64,000 bases of DNA from Arthrobacter sp. RIT-PI-e. GTDB taxonomy: Bacteria; Actinomycetota; Actinomycetes; Actinomycetales; Micrococcaceae. Shown piece after piece: positions 17,529-26,777 of the stretch (positions are counted from its first letter, which is position 1; the number at the start of each line of letters is the position of its first letter). Both the position numbers and the translations under genes were made by a program. Below the pieces are notes generated by a model. It was not told the origin of the DNA and did not search any database. It worked only from the letters and a program-made list of their open reading frames with translations. The stretch covers positions 62,001-126,000 of the forward strand of contig NZ_LGIU01000085.1 in assembly GCF_001187915.1 (NCBI RefSeq). The letters run 5' to 3'.

Positions 17529-18994
17529 CCCACGAGGGCATCCACCACGAGGAACGCCAGGAGGGTGATACCGAGCAGCGGGGCGAAGACCCCGACGAGC
17601 ACCGCTGCGGCGAGGACTCCCACCACGGCCCAGGCCGGGGCCTTCCGCAGTGCCCCCCGAGCAGGGGCGCGTCCGGCCATGGCCCGCTTCCCCTCGGCGG
17701 AGCGCATGGGCCTACGGCGGAACCACATGGCGTAGCCCCACACGATCATCGCGGCGAGGCCCAGGGCCACCAGGGTCAGCGCGATCTGGTTGACCACCCC
17801 GACCAGCACGCCCATGTGGGCGTCGATACCCCACCGGGCCAGCTTCGCGGCGAAGGGGTAGTCGTCGAAGACCACCTTGTCCATCACGGTGAAGGACCCG
17901 GGCTCCACGGCCACGGCGTCCACCTGGCTGGGCCAGGAGCGGTCGATCTCGGTCACCGTCCACGCCATGCCCTCCATGGCCGGCGGCTTGACCTCGATCA
18001 GTCCGGCGGTGAGATCGGCATCCCGGGCGGCAGCCAGGCTGCGGTCGAACCCGTCGCGCCCGGCGGCACCCGAACCGGCAGGTGCCCCTGCCTCGCCGTG
18101 GCCCGAGTGGTCCTCGGCGGCCTCGGTGCCCCCGGCGAGCGGGGGTCCGTGGTCGACGTGCTCGTCCGTACTGCCGGGTTCCGCGGGGTCGGCGCCGAGA
18201 TCGGTGGTGATGCTGGGTGTGGACCAGCCGATCGCGGCGCGTAGTTCGCTGACGTTGGCGCCCGCGTAGGTGGACCAGGTGAGGCCCGTGGCGGCGAGGA
18301 ACAGGAAGCCCAGGGACAGCCAGATGCCGATCACCGAGTGCAGGGACACGAGCCGCTTGCGACCGGATGCCCTGGTGTCGGGGTAGAGGAGCCCGCGGGC
18401 CTTCCTGGTCCGGCGGATCCGCTGGACCCAGAGCACCACACCGGCGACGGCGACGATCCCCAGCCAGGAGGCCGCCACCTCGCTGTAGAGACGGCCGAAC
18501 TCACCCAGGTGGAGATTGCGGTGCAGGTGGTCGATCCACGTCCGGAACGGCAACGAGCCGCTGGTCCCGTAGGCGGTCAGGTCCCCGGTGACGGCGGCGG
18601 TCGCGGGATCGACGAAGATCGCGCGGGTCTCGGACTCGCCGAGCTCCGGGTCGGCGAACATGACGCGCGTGGTCAGGCCCTCCGGGCCGGGACGTACCGC
18701 CGCCGGCAGGGCCTCCGTGCCGAGGTGGTCCTGTGCGGCCCGGACCTGCTGCTCGAGGGGGACAGCCGCGGCCTGGGTGCCGGTCAGCTCATCGGCGTAG
18801 ATGATCTTCTCCAGCTGCGGTGTCATGGCGTAGAGCGCGCCACTGAGGGCGGCGACCAGGAGGAACGGTCCCACGAAGACCGCTGCGTAGAAGTGGATCC
18901 GCAGGGCCAGGGCGCCGAGCCAGGTGCCTCTGGGAGTGGGCGGAGCGGGCGGGGTGGGCGACGCGGGGTCGCTCCGGAGATGCGTGGAGGTCAT
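17465..18994 (-). CDS. PepSY-associated transmembrane protein
   Basis: A 509-residue membrane protein with the PepSY-TM layout: an N-terminal helix (IHFYAAVFVGPFLLVAALSG, key words HFYAAVFVGP), extracytoplasmic PepSY domains, a central helix pair (SWLGIVAVAGVVLWV and SVIGIWLSLGFLFLAATGL), and two or three C-terminal helices. A His/Asp/Glu-rich loop (HVDHGPP, EDHSGHGEAG) could bind metal. Relatives are linked to iron or copper uptake and to reduction of siderophore iron. The 3' end overlaps the convergent PD40 gene by 64 bases. The next upstream gene on this strand is another membrane protein. Confidence 0.87.
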   Translation of the reverse strand: MTSTHLRSDPASPTPPAPPTPRGTWLGALALRIHFYAAVFVGPFLLVAALSGALYAMTPQLEKIIYADELTGTQAAAVPLEQQVRAAQDHLGTEALPAAVRPGPEGLTTRVMFADPELGESETRAIFVDPATAAVTGDLTAYGTSGSLPFRTWIDHLHRNLHLGEFGRLYSEVAASWLGIVAVAGVVLWVQRIRRTRKARGLLYPDTRASGRKRLVSLHSVIGIWLSLGFLFLAATGLTWSTYAGANVSELRAAIGWSTPSITTDLGADPAEPGSTDEHVDHGPPLAGGTEAAEDHSGHGEAGAPAGSGAAGRDGFDRSLAAARDADLTAGLIEVKPPAMEGMAWTVTEIDRSWPSQVDAVAVEPGSFTVMDKVVFDDYPFAAKLARWGIDAHMGVLVGVVNQIALTLVALGLAAMIVWGYAMWFRRRPMRSAEGKRAMAGRAPARGALRKAPAWAVVGVLAAAVLVGVFAPLLGITLLAFLVVDALVGHRRRSAGTPSPAGSGTGYST

Positions 18995-19272
18995 GTGGTG
19001 TCCTTCTGGGGCGGTCCGCGGGGCAGGAGGGACGCCGCTCGTGCGGTGCGCCGCTCATGTCCGCGGGACGGAGATCGCAGGGGGTGTCGCAGGGAGGTGT
19101 TGCAGGGGGACGGGGCGTCCACCGGCGCTCGGGTGGGGTGTGGGCTCAGGGGAACCGCCCGTACTCACCGTGCGGGGACCCGGCGTCGTATGCGACGGGG
19201 GGTCTCGCGGTCCGGGGATCCGCGGCGTACTGGCCGCTTCGGCGGCAGGAGCGCAGGGTGCGCCACCGCGGA

Positions 19273-19896
19273 TCAGGTGAGGGACGGCTCCCACCGTGGT
19301 GGGCCGCGCAGCTTGAACCTCGTGTCGCGGTGGAGCAGCTCGTAGAGCGCGGGGGAGGGCTCGGCCGAGGGCCGCACGCGGCGCAGGTACACCGGGGGGC
19401 GGTGGGCCACCAGGTGCACGATCACCACCAGTGCCGCGGTGAGGATGCCGAGAAGGCTCCACCACAGGCTCTCGCCGTGCAGGACGAGGAGCACGGTCAG
19501 CAGACCCGCGCAGAGGTGGGACACGGCCATGAGCGCGGTCATGCCGCTCCCGGTCGCGGTCGTCACGGTGGGCAGGAGTGCCCCCGCCACCTCGTGCTGA
19601 TGGGGACCGGCATCGCCGACCGCGGGGAGCGGGGCCGCCGAGAAGACCTCGAACAGTGCGTGGAAGCTCAGCTGGCTCGCCAGGACGCCGAGGACCACCC
19701 GGGGCGTGGTCAGCCGGCGCCCCGCGAGCAGTACGCACACCAGGGCTCCCAGGGCCGTGGACAGGACGACGGCGAGGAGGGGGACCGACCCGCCGGCGAC
19801 GGCGTGGGAGGCGGCGGCGAGGAAGGTGGCGACGGCAGCGCACAGCCAGCCGCGCACGGAGCGGGCGGCCGGCGTCGTCCGATCGTCAGCGGTCAC
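19273..19896 (-). CDS. Hypothetical membrane protein, about six helices
   Basis: A 207-residue protein starting at GTG 19896, chosen because AAGGAGG lies five bases upstream; ATG 19917 would place that site inside the gene. It has about six hydrophobic segments, including AAVATFLAAASHAVAGG, VVLSTALGALVCVLL, and LLGILTAALVVIVHLVAH. A His-containing loop (PHQHEVAG) lies between the third and fourth. I do not recognise the family with certainty. Similar proteins are often seen near copper or PepSY genes in actinobacteria, and this one lies 278 bases upstream of the PepSY gene in the same direction, so a metal-related role is possible. Confidence 0.7.
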   Translation of the reverse strand: MTADDRTTPAARSVRGWLCAAVATFLAAASHAVAGGSVPLLAVVLSTALGALVCVLLAGRRLTTPRVVLGVLASQLSFHALFEVFSAAPLPAVGDAGPHQHEVAGALLPTVTTATGSGMTALMAVSHLCAGLLTVLLVLHGESLWWSLLGILTAALVVIVHLVAHRPPVYLRRVRPSAEPSPALYELLHRDTRFKLRGPPRWEPSLT

Positions 19897-20163
19897 GGGC
19901 CCTCCTTCCGACGTCATCGTAGCCAGCGCCGGACACCGAGGAGGGCCGGGAGGCCGACGGCGCGCCGATGGCGTCGTACGCCGGCGCCTGCAGCGAGCTC
20001 CTCCTGCCCCGTGGCAGGTGATGGGGTGACATGGAGAGCGGGTGCGGGCACCTGATCACGGCGCGAGCCGCCACCGGGAGGCCCCGATGCACTGCTGGCG
20101 TAGGCTGGAGAGCAGCGGACAGCTACGCGCCACTCCTGGCGCCGTCCGCGAGGAGGCGAGACT

Positions 20164-20808
20164 TTGGTTCAGCGCATGGCGGATCCCACCTACCGGACCC
20201 AGCAGTGGGAGCAGCGGTACGATCCGCAGATCGAGGACGTGAACAGGCTCTGCGACACGCTGGCGGAGTCCAGGCCCGGATCGGCGGTGCCCTACATCGA
20301 TCCCGTGCACGACGTCGACGGGTGCAAGATCGTCAGCCTCTTCTCGAACCCCGGGCCGTCCCTGCCGTCGGGGTTCGTCTCCTTCGAGAACGACGATCCG
20401 AGTTCGGTCCGCATGGCCGGCATCTACGAGGCCGTGGGTCTGCGCCCGGACGCCTTCATGCCCTGGAACGCCCACCCGTGGTACTTGCCGGAGGGCAAGG
20501 AGCGGGCACTGACGCTGGACCAGATCTCCGACGGCGTGAAACCGCTCCTCACCTTCCTGCAGCAGGTTCCCCGCGCCTCGGCGCTGATCGCCCACGGAGC
20601 GGACGCCCACAAGTCGGCGCGGCGCCTCATGAAGTTGGAGAACCGTGCCATCGCGAAGCGGGGGTTCAAGATCTACGAGGTCCGCTCACCGGGGGAGCGT
20701 GCGTTCAAGGGCACGCCGGCGAGCCAGGACCAGTGGCTGGAGGAGATCCGCTCGGCCTACACGGATGCGATGGGCAGGGCCGGCATCCGCTCCCGGAAGG
20801 CGAGCTAG
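20164..20808 (+). CDS. Uracil-DNA glycosylase-like protein
   Basis: A 214-residue cytoplasmic protein. The segments IVSLFSNPGPSLPSGFVSFENDD and MPWNAHPWYLP resemble the two active-site regions of uracil-DNA glycosylase superfamily proteins (a GxxPG-like loop and an N-x-x-P motif), and ALIAHGADAHKSA occupies the place of the final motif. The catalytic residues differ from classical Ung, so activity on uracil is not assured. The TTG at 20164 is preceded by AGGAGG at 20151 with seven-base spacing; ATG 20176 is too far from that site. It ends two bases before a very strong hairpin. Confidence 0.72.
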   Translation: MVQRMADPTYRTQQWEQRYDPQIEDVNRLCDTLAESRPGSAVPYIDPVHDVDGCKIVSLFSNPGPSLPSGFVSFENDDPSSVRMAGIYEAVGLRPDAFMPWNAHPWYLPEGKERALTLDQISDGVKPLLTFLQQVPRASALIAHGADAHKSARRLMKLENRAIAKRGFKIYEVRSPGERAFKGTPASQDQWLEEIRSAYTDAMGRAGIRSRKAS

Positions 20809-20810
20809 GC

Positions 20811-20864
20811 CTGACGTGCCAGGGGCTCCTCCGGCTTCCGCCGGAGGAGCCCCTGGCACGTCAG
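20811..20864. terminator. Bidirectional terminator, perfect 25-bp stem
   Basis: Bases 20811-20835 are exactly complementary to 20840-20864 around a TTCC loop. The convergent genes stop at 20808 and 20867, so the hairpin fills the whole intergenic space and can serve both. No strong U-run follows. Confidence 0.85.
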
Positions 20865-20866
20865 GG

Positions 20867-21229
20867 TCAGGCCAGTTCCGTGGCCCTGGAGAGCGGGGTG
20901 GGGGCGGCGACGTCGTCCTCCGCCGCACGGCCCAGCGTCAGGCCGCGGAGCGTGGCGGAGATGTCCTCGAGCGACTGCTGCACCCAGGCGAACGCCTCGT
21001 CGTCCATCGCCTGGTCCTCCGCGTCGGGGGTGCAGGACCTGTATGCGAGGGCCAGCCGGGCCACTGTGCCCTCCAGGTTCTCCAGCAGCTCCTCCGTCTC
21101 GCCGGCCAGGTGATCGGCCATCATCGCGGCACTGGGTGCATCGGCTCCGCCCGGCATCACCAGGAGTCTGGTGCGCGATGGCCCTTGGGTCGCGGTGCTC
21201 GCAGCAGCGGACGGACGCGGTGCACTCAT
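20867..21229 (-). CDS. Hypothetical protein, 120 residues
   Basis: A small soluble protein with no recognised family. The N-terminal 25 residues are low complexity; the rest is acidic and predicted mostly helical (MADHLAGETEELLENLEGTVARLALAYRS, in parts), suggesting a helical bundle. Two inverted repeats lie just upstream between this gene and the aldo/keto reductase. Codon use matches its neighbours, and the gene ends exactly at the strong terminator, supporting it as real. Confidence 0.65.
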   Translation of the reverse strand: MSAPRPSAAASTATQGPSRTRLLVMPGGADAPSAAMMADHLAGETEELLENLEGTVARLALAYRSCTPDAEDQAMDDEAFAWVQQSLEDISATLRGLTLGRAAEDDVAAPTPLSRATELA

Positions 21230-21255
21230 ATGGCTGAGACCTCTTCCAGATCGGG

Positions 21256-21373
21256 ATGGTGCCCGGACACCCCGGGTGCGGGCACCATGGGAACACCCTC
21301 CAGTCTGCCACCGTGGAAGTAGGTTCCCACCGGGCCAAGACGCAGGTTTTCCGCAACTTCGCCGGTGGGAACC
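21256..21373 (-). repeat. Two consecutive inverted repeats
   Basis: GGTTCCCACCGG at 21322-21333 is matched exactly by CCGGTGGGAACC at 21362-21373 (28-base loop). ATGGTGCCCG at 21256-21265 is matched exactly by CGGGCACCAT at 21279-21288 (13-base loop). The first, 43 bases after the aldo/keto reductase stop, could terminate that gene. The second lies in the leader of the small gene at 20867. Confidence 0.5.
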
Positions 21374-21415
21374 GGACCTCGCCCCGTGCCGGGGTGCTCG
21401 TCCCGGGCGGAACCC

Positions 21416-22366
21416 CTATTCGGCCCCGATCCCCTCGGACACGGAGTCGAGGCGGGTGACCTCCTCGCCGGTCAGCTCCAGTGCGACGGCGTCCAGGAGG
21501 GCCGCGAGCTGGTCCGTCGTCCGCGCGCTGGCGATGGGCGCGACGACGGTGGGGCGTCCACGGAGCCAGGCGAGCGCCACCGACGCGGGAGCGACGTCGT
21601 GCGCGGTGGCGATGTCCCGCAGCTCGGCGATGACCGCCAGACCGGCGTCGTTCAGGTAGCCCCCGGCGGCCTGGCCCCGTGCAGCACCTTCCAGGTCCTC
21701 GCGGGTCCGGTACTTCCCGGTGAGGAACCCGCTGGCCAGCGACGAGTACGGGATGACGCCGAGGGAGTGCTTCTCGGCGAGGGGGGCGAGGTCGCGCTCG
21801 AAGTCCGTGCGGTGCACCAGGTTGTAGTGGGGCTGCAGGGCCACCGGTGCGGCGAACCCGTTGGCCTCCACGATGGACATCCACTCCTCGATGCGCTCGG
21901 CGCTGTAGTTGGAGATCCCCACGTAGCGGACCTTCCCTGCCGTCACGAGCGCGTCGAGTGCGCCGAGGCTCTCCTCGAGCGGGGTGTCGGCGTCGTCGAA
22001 GTGGGCGTAGTAGAGGTCGATGGTGTCGGTCTGCAGGCGGGAGAGCGAGGCGTCGGCGGCCGCTGCGATGGTCGACGCCGAGAGTCCCTGGAACTCGGGG
22101 TGCTGGCTCACCTTCGTGGCGATCACCAGGTCCTGCCGGTCGCCGCGTCCGGCGAGCCACCGGCCGAGGATGGTCTCGGACTCGCCCCCGGAGTTCCCCT
22201 CGGCCCATGCCGAGTACACGTCCGCGGTGTCGATGAAGTTGCCCCCGGCCGCGGTGAAGGCGTCGAGGACGCTGCGCGAGGTGTCCTCGTCCGAGGGCCA
22301 GCCGAAGGTGTTGCCGCCCAGGGAGAGGGTGAGGACGTCGAGGTCGGAGGAGCCGATGCGGGTCAT
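21416..22366 (-). CDS. Aldo/keto reductase
   Basis: A 316-residue NADPH-dependent (beta/alpha)8-barrel oxidoreductase. The catalytic tetrad can be read: Asp in FIDTADVYS, Tyr four residues later, Lys in IATKVS and His in YYAHFDD. The cofactor site segment APIASARTTDQL is near the C-terminus. ATG 22366 is preceded by GGAAAGGA; the longer frame from 22414 adds residues foreign to the family. The substrate is unknown. It is apparently monocistronic. Confidence 0.92.
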   Translation of the reverse strand: MTRIGSSDLDVLTLSLGGNTFGWPSDEDTSRSVLDAFTAAGGNFIDTADVYSAWAEGNSGGESETILGRWLAGRGDRQDLVIATKVSQHPEFQGLSASTIAAAADASLSRLQTDTIDLYYAHFDDADTPLEESLGALDALVTAGKVRYVGISNYSAERIEEWMSIVEANGFAAPVALQPHYNLVHRTDFERDLAPLAEKHSLGVIPYSSLASGFLTGKYRTREDLEGAARGQAAGGYLNDAGLAVIAELRDIATAHDVAPASVALAWLRGRPTVVAPIASARTTDQLAALLDAVALELTGEEVTRLDSVSEGIGAE

Positions 22367-22436
22367 GGGATTCCTTTCGGTGCCGTCCGCCGGGGTGCGG
22401 AGCGGGTCATCCACTACAGGGACGGGCCGCCGCGGT

Positions 22437-22682
22437 TCATTCCCCGGGAGGGAGGGGAGCCGGGGGCAGGTCCTCGCGCTTGGTGGTGAGGTAGGTGGAC
22501 CCGTCCGGGTTGCGGACCACGGTCCACTGCTGGAGCTCCTCCTCGCGGCGCCGGTGGGCCTCGTCGTCGCGGTAGAGGATCGGTCCCGCCGTGCTCCCGC
22601 CCTGGGCCGGGCCGAAGAACATGCGCAGTTTCCCCGTGGCGGCCATGAAGCGGGCGGACAGGGGTTGCTTCTTGCGCGTCAC
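22437..22682 (-). CDS. Small hypothetical protein, 81 residues
   Basis: Starts at GTG 22682 with AGGAGG five bases upstream, giving MTRKKQPLSARFMAATG. It is basic at the N-terminus and has a central RDDEAHRRREEELQQW segment and a Pro-rich tail. Actinobacterial genomes often hold short uncharacterised proteins of this kind. No function can be assigned. The longer frame from 22781 would bury the ribosome site. Confidence 0.65.
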   Translation of the reverse strand: MTRKKQPLSARFMAATGKLRMFFGPAQGGSTAGPILYRDDEAHRRREEELQQWTVVRNPDGSTYLTTKREDLPPAPLPPGE

Positions 22683-22901
22683 TGCTGCCTCCTGCGTTCT
22701 CGTGCCGGTGGCCGCAGGTCCCGGGGACCTGCCTCCGTAGCGGCTCCTTGCACCTCCCATCCTATTTGCCCCACCGGTCACCGGCCCCGCGCAGCACCCG
22801 GAAGCGCTGGTCGGGAGGGGGTGCGCACCCGGTGGGCAACCCGTCCGGAGTGTCGGTGGAAGCCGCTACGGTGGAGCGGAAACGCCGATCCGAAAGGTCG
22901 T

Positions 22902-23969
22902 ATGGTCCAGGCCGAGAAGTTGCTCCAGATCAGCCGCATCTACGTGGAACCGGCGGCAGCCGCGCTGCCCCGCGGGCAGGAGATCCTCGCCCGCTGGCCC
23001 GAGGCCGACGTCGTCGAGGTGGCCAGCCACTGGCGCATCCCGGAGCTCAGCGGCGACGAGGCGAACGTCAGCCGGTGGGTGCGGATCAAGACCGAGGCCC
23101 TGGTGGTCGGGGTGAAGAAGTCGCTGACGGCCAAACCGAACGGCAGGTCCGCCGACTTCATCGCCCCCTCCACCGCGAACGGCTGCGCCATGGCGTGCGC
23201 CTACTGCTACGTCCCGCGGCACAAGGGGTACAGCAACCCCATCACCGTGTTCGCGAACATCGACCAGATCAGCGGCTACCTCGAGCGGCACGTGGCCCGG
23301 CAGGGCATGAAGCTGGAGCCGAACCAGTGCGACGACCAGGCGTGGGTGTACGACATCGGGGAGAACAGCGACTGCTCGGTGGACGCCCTGGTCAGCGACA
23401 ACGTGCAGGATCTCGTGGACCTCTTCCGCGAGCTGCCCACCGCGAAGCTGTCCTTCGCCACCAAGTACGTGAACCGCGAGATGCTGGACTGGGACCCCGC
23501 GGGGCGCACACGCCTGCGCTTCTCCCTCATGCCCGAGCGCATCGCCCGGATGGTGGATGTCCGCACCACCCCGGTGGCGGAGCGGATCGCGGCGATGAAC
23601 GAGTTCGTGGAGGCGGGCTACGAGGTGCACGTGAACTTCTCCCCGGTGATCATCACCCCGGGGTGGCTCGAGGACTGGCGCGAGTTGTTCCGCCAGCTCG
23701 ACGCCGTGCTCTCGCCGGCGGCGAAGCGGGACCTGGCGGCGGAGGTCATCTTCCTCACGCACAACCAGCAGCTGCACGAGGTCAACCTGGGCTGGCACCC
23801 GCAGGCCGAGGAGATCCTCTGGCGCCCGGACCTGCAGGAGAACAAGCAGTCGCAGAACGGTTTCACCAACGTGCGGTACATCGCCTACGAGAAGCGCGGG
23901 TACCTCGACGACTTCCTCCGACTCGCCGCCGCGGAACTGCCCTACTGCCGTGTGCGCTACGCGTTCTGA
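22902..23969 (+). CDS. Spore photoproduct lyase-like radical SAM protein
   Basis: A 355-residue enzyme. The radical SAM cluster motif CxxxCxxC is seen as CAMACAYC at about residues 97-104, inside NGCAMACAYCYVPRH. Later segments (DIGENSDCSVDAL, FATKYVN, RLRFSLMPE, VHVNFSPVI) match the spore photoproduct lyase family, which in Bacillus repairs the thymine dimer of spore DNA. The rest of the window suggests a non-sporulating actinobacterium, so the substrate here may be another DNA lesion. ATG 22902 has GAAAGG upstream. The next gene may be translationally coupled. Confidence 0.88.
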   Translation: MVQAEKLLQISRIYVEPAAAALPRGQEILARWPEADVVEVASHWRIPELSGDEANVSRWVRIKTEALVVGVKKSLTAKPNGRSADFIAPSTANGCAMACAYCYVPRHKGYSNPITVFANIDQISGYLERHVARQGMKLEPNQCDDQAWVYDIGENSDCSVDALVSDNVQDLVDLFRELPTAKLSFATKYVNREMLDWDPAGRTRLRFSLMPERIARMVDVRTTPVAERIAAMNEFVEAGYEVHVNFSPVIITPGWLEDWRELFRQLDAVLSPAAKRDLAAEVIFLTHNQQLHEVNLGWHPQAEEILWRPDLQENKQSQNGFTNVRYIAYEKRGYLDDFLRLAAAELPYCRVRYAF

Positions 23970-24003
23970 CCATGGTGCGGCGGAGCCCGGGGCGGGCACT
24001 CCC

Positions 24004-24744
24004 GTGACCGGCAGCCGGCAGGCGGGCCCGGGTGCGTACCTCGCCCCGGAGCTGCCGCTTCCCGTGATCATGGACCAGTTCTGGGCGGACGCCGTGTTCC
24101 TGCACTGGCGGATCGACGCCGGGGTCGCGGCGCGTTTCATGCCACCCGGCGTGGTGCCGGACGTGGTGGACGGCTCCTCGTGGGTGGGGTTGATCGGCTT
24201 CCGGATGGTCGGCGCCGGGCTCGGGCGGGGGCTGCCGGTGCCGTACCTCGGGTCCTTCGCCGAGATCAACGTGCGGCTCTACTCCCGCGGCCCGGACGGC
24301 ACGCGCGGGGTGGTGTTCGTGACCCTCGATGCCTCGCGCCTGGCCGTGGTGCTCGCGGCCCGCACCGCCGGGATCCCCTACGTCTGGTCCAGGTGTTCAC
24401 CCCTCAACCGCGGTGAGGGGGAGGTGGGGTACGACGTCGTGCGCTTCCGGAGGCAGGCCGCCTCGCGTTTCGCGGTGCAGCCGGACCCGACGCGGACGGC
24501 GGAGGACGAGGTGTCCCTGGAACTCACGGCGCGGTTTGGGCTGCACAGCGCCCTCGCGGGCCGCACCCTCTACATCCCCAACACCCACACGCCGTGGCCG
24601 CTGCACCCGGCACGGGTGACCGAGCTCGACGACGGCCTGCTCGCGGCAGCTGGCTTCCCGGTGAGCGGGTCGCCCGACTCCGTGCTGTTCTCGCCCGGGG
24701 TGCAGACGCAGTTCGGGAAGCCGGGCGTGGTCCACACCTCCTGA
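24004..24744 (+). CDS. DUF2071 (YqjF-like) protein
   Basis: A 246-residue protein of the acetoacetate decarboxylase-like DUF2071 family. Typical segments are QFWADAVFLHWRIDAGVAARFMPPG, FAEINVRLYSRGPDG, GVVFVTLDASR, and the late PWPLHPARV. Members are widespread in actinobacteria without an assigned reaction. GTG 24004 is used because the conserved region follows soon after; GTG 23950, overlapping the radical SAM gene, remains possible. Direct juxtaposition suggests co-transcription with the preceding gene. Confidence 0.82.
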   Translation: MTGSRQAGPGAYLAPELPLPVIMDQFWADAVFLHWRIDAGVAARFMPPGVVPDVVDGSSWVGLIGFRMVGAGLGRGLPVPYLGSFAEINVRLYSRGPDGTRGVVFVTLDASRLAVVLAARTAGIPYVWSRCSPLNRGEGEVGYDVVRFRRQAASRFAVQPDPTRTAEDEVSLELTARFGLHSALAGRTLYIPNTHTPWPLHPARVTELDDGLLAAAGFPVSGSPDSVLFSPGVQTQFGKPGVVHTS

Positions 24745-24841
24745 GTGGTGTGCCGATCACTTTCCGCGGATCAGCGGGTGGTGCCCGCGCCGTCGCCCCT
24801 GTGGTGATCCACCCGGACGGGTCCGGGAACGATCGATCGCC

Positions 24842-25849
24842 TCATGTGCCCGAAGGACGAGGTGCGTAGGTGTCGGCGAGCCGGTCCATGAGGGCGTCCA
24901 GGCGGGCGTCCACGGTGCGGCGGGCCGGGTCCGCGTCGTACCAGGCGACGATCTCCCGCGCGCCCTGGCTGAAGAGGGTGGTGGCGGTGAAGCCGGGGAC
25001 GAGGGAACGGATCTTCGAGTTGTCGAAGATCATCGTGTGGGACTTGTCGCCCAGCAGACCCGCGCCCCATTCGGGGTCGGCTGCGGCGATGGCGTCCGAC
25101 GCGACGTGGACCAGCACGGGGTCCGGTACGCCGGCGGCATGCGCGATGTCCGTGTAAATCTGGTTCCACGACGGCGTCTCGTGGCCGGTGATGTGCACGG
25201 CTTCACCGATGGCGTGGGGGTGTCCGAGGAGGCCGATGAATCCTCGGGCGAAGTCGCGGCTGTGGGTGATCGTCCACAGCGACGTCCCGTCCCCGGGCAC
25301 GATGACGGGCCGTCCGGCGCGCATGCGTTCGATGACCGTCCATCCTCCGTCGAACGGGATCAGGGTCTCGTCGTAGGTGTGGGAGGGACGCACGATCGTG
25401 ACGGGGAACCCGTGGTCGCGGTAGGCCTCGGTGAGGAGGTCCTCGCACGCGATCTTGTTGCGCGAGTACTCCCAGAAGGGGTTCTTCAACGGGGTGGATT
25501 CCACGACGGGCAGGTGTGTGGGCGGTGTCTGGTACGCCGAGGCCGAGCTGATGAACACGTACTGCCGGGTGCGCCCGGCGAAGATGTCGATGTCCTGCTG
25601 CACGTGATCGGGCACGAAGTTGACCCAGTTGACCACGCAGTCGAAGTCGTGACCCCGGATGGCATCGAGGACGGACTGCTTGTCGCGGGAATCGGCGGTG
25701 AAGGTGGTGACACCCTCTGGTGCCTGGTGCTTGCTGTTGGTGCCGCGGTTGAGGAGATGGACGTCCATGCCCGCTTCGATCGCCGCTCGGGTGCAGTGGG
25801 CGCTGATGGTCCCGCCGCCGCCGATGAACAGTACCTTCAAGCCCTGCAT
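24842..25849 (-). CDS. NAD-dependent epimerase/dehydratase family protein
   Basis: A 335-residue extended short-chain dehydrogenase. The glycine-rich nucleotide loop is LFIGGGGTISAHCTRAA, the serine of the triad lies in VFISSASAYQ, and the YxxxK motif is YSRNK. The early GGGGxIS form resembles plant chloroplast RNA-binding and bacterial reductase-like members rather than classical sugar epimerases. The substrate is not known. The gene stands alone, convergent with the DUF2071 gene. Confidence 0.87.
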   Translation of the reverse strand: MQGLKVLFIGGGGTISAHCTRAAIEAGMDVHLLNRGTNSKHQAPEGVTTFTADSRDKQSVLDAIRGHDFDCVVNWVNFVPDHVQQDIDIFAGRTRQYVFISSASAYQTPPTHLPVVESTPLKNPFWEYSRNKIACEDLLTEAYRDHGFPVTIVRPSHTYDETLIPFDGGWTVIERMRAGRPVIVPGDGTSLWTITHSRDFARGFIGLLGHPHAIGEAVHITGHETPSWNQIYTDIAHAAGVPDPVLVHVASDAIAAADPEWGAGLLGDKSHTMIFDNSKIRSLVPGFTATTLFSQGAREIVAWYDADPARRTVDARLDALMDRLADTYAPRPSGT

Positions 25850-26039
25850 GGTTGTCTCCTCGTGTCTCGAACGGCCCTGCCCGGGCCGGGTCCGCCAACC
25901 ATACGCCGCTGACGGAGCCCACCCCCGGGTATCCGATGCCCGTGCTCGGCGTCGACGTCTCCTCCGACGTGACCTGCGACCCCGAACTCGACTCTATTCT
26001 GTGTACGTATCTCCGTCACGCCGGTTCCGAAGGACCACC

Positions 26040-26576
26040 ATGATCAGCACCGTCCTCGCCTCGAACCCCGACCTCGTGCGTGTCCTCTTCTGGGTCGCCA
26101 TCGCCGTCGGGTCCGTTCTCGGGTGGATCCTCCACCGGATGAGGGCCCGCAAGGTCCTGACCGCTTTCACGATCATCAGCCTCCTCGGGCCGCTGGTTCT
26201 GACGCTCTCACCCTCGACGGCGCAGCCGGAGTCCTTCTGCTACGTCCAGTTCTCCGTCCCGTTCCAGGGAATCGAGACGCTGGCGAACCTGGCGATGCTG
26301 ATCCCCCTGGCGCTCTTCGCGGCACTGCTCCTCCGGCGGCCCCTGCTCGTGTTCGCTGCGGTCTCGGGGCTGTCCGCGATCATCGAGCTCGTCCAAGCCG
26401 TCGCCCCCGGACTGGGGCGCTCCTGCGACACCGATGACTGGTTCATGAACACCGTGGGGGCGGCCATCGGGGTTCTCGTCGCCGCCGGGATCCTGCTCCT
26501 CGACGAACGGCGCACCGCACCCTCGACCACCGCCCGGGACGGCAACTCCACTGCCGTCCCTCCAGGAAGGTCGTGA
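26040..26576 (+). CDS. VanZ family protein
   Basis: A 178-residue membrane protein with four to five helices and the VanZ signature: SVPFQGIETLANLAMLIPLALFAALL followed by GLSAIIELVQAV and the TDDWFMNTVGAAIGVL segment. VanZ relatives lower teicoplanin binding in enterococci, but most chromosomal copies are of unknown role in envelope biology. ATG 26040 has AAGGA upstream. Base composition from here to about 28.5 kb looks less GC-rich than elsewhere. Confidence 0.85.
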   Translation: MISTVLASNPDLVRVLFWVAIAVGSVLGWILHRMRARKVLTAFTIISLLGPLVLTLSPSTAQPESFCYVQFSVPFQGIETLANLAMLIPLALFAALLLRRPLLVFAAVSGLSAIIELVQAVAPGLGRSCDTDDWFMNTVGAAIGVLVAAGILLLDERRTAPSTTARDGNSTAVPPGRS

Positions 26577-26777
26577 TGCTGCACGACCGGCCCTGCTCGT
26601 GCAGGTGCGGCAGCAAGGGCCGGAACGTCACCGAATCTGTTACGTCGGGTACGCCCTGCGCACAACTGGCGGGGGTCAGAACCTCGGGTTCCCCGGACTT
26701 CAAGCCCTGATCAGGTCAGGTATTCAGGCGGTCCGATCAGTGCGGAAGAACTCCCTCGCAGTCGGTTATGCAGCCGG

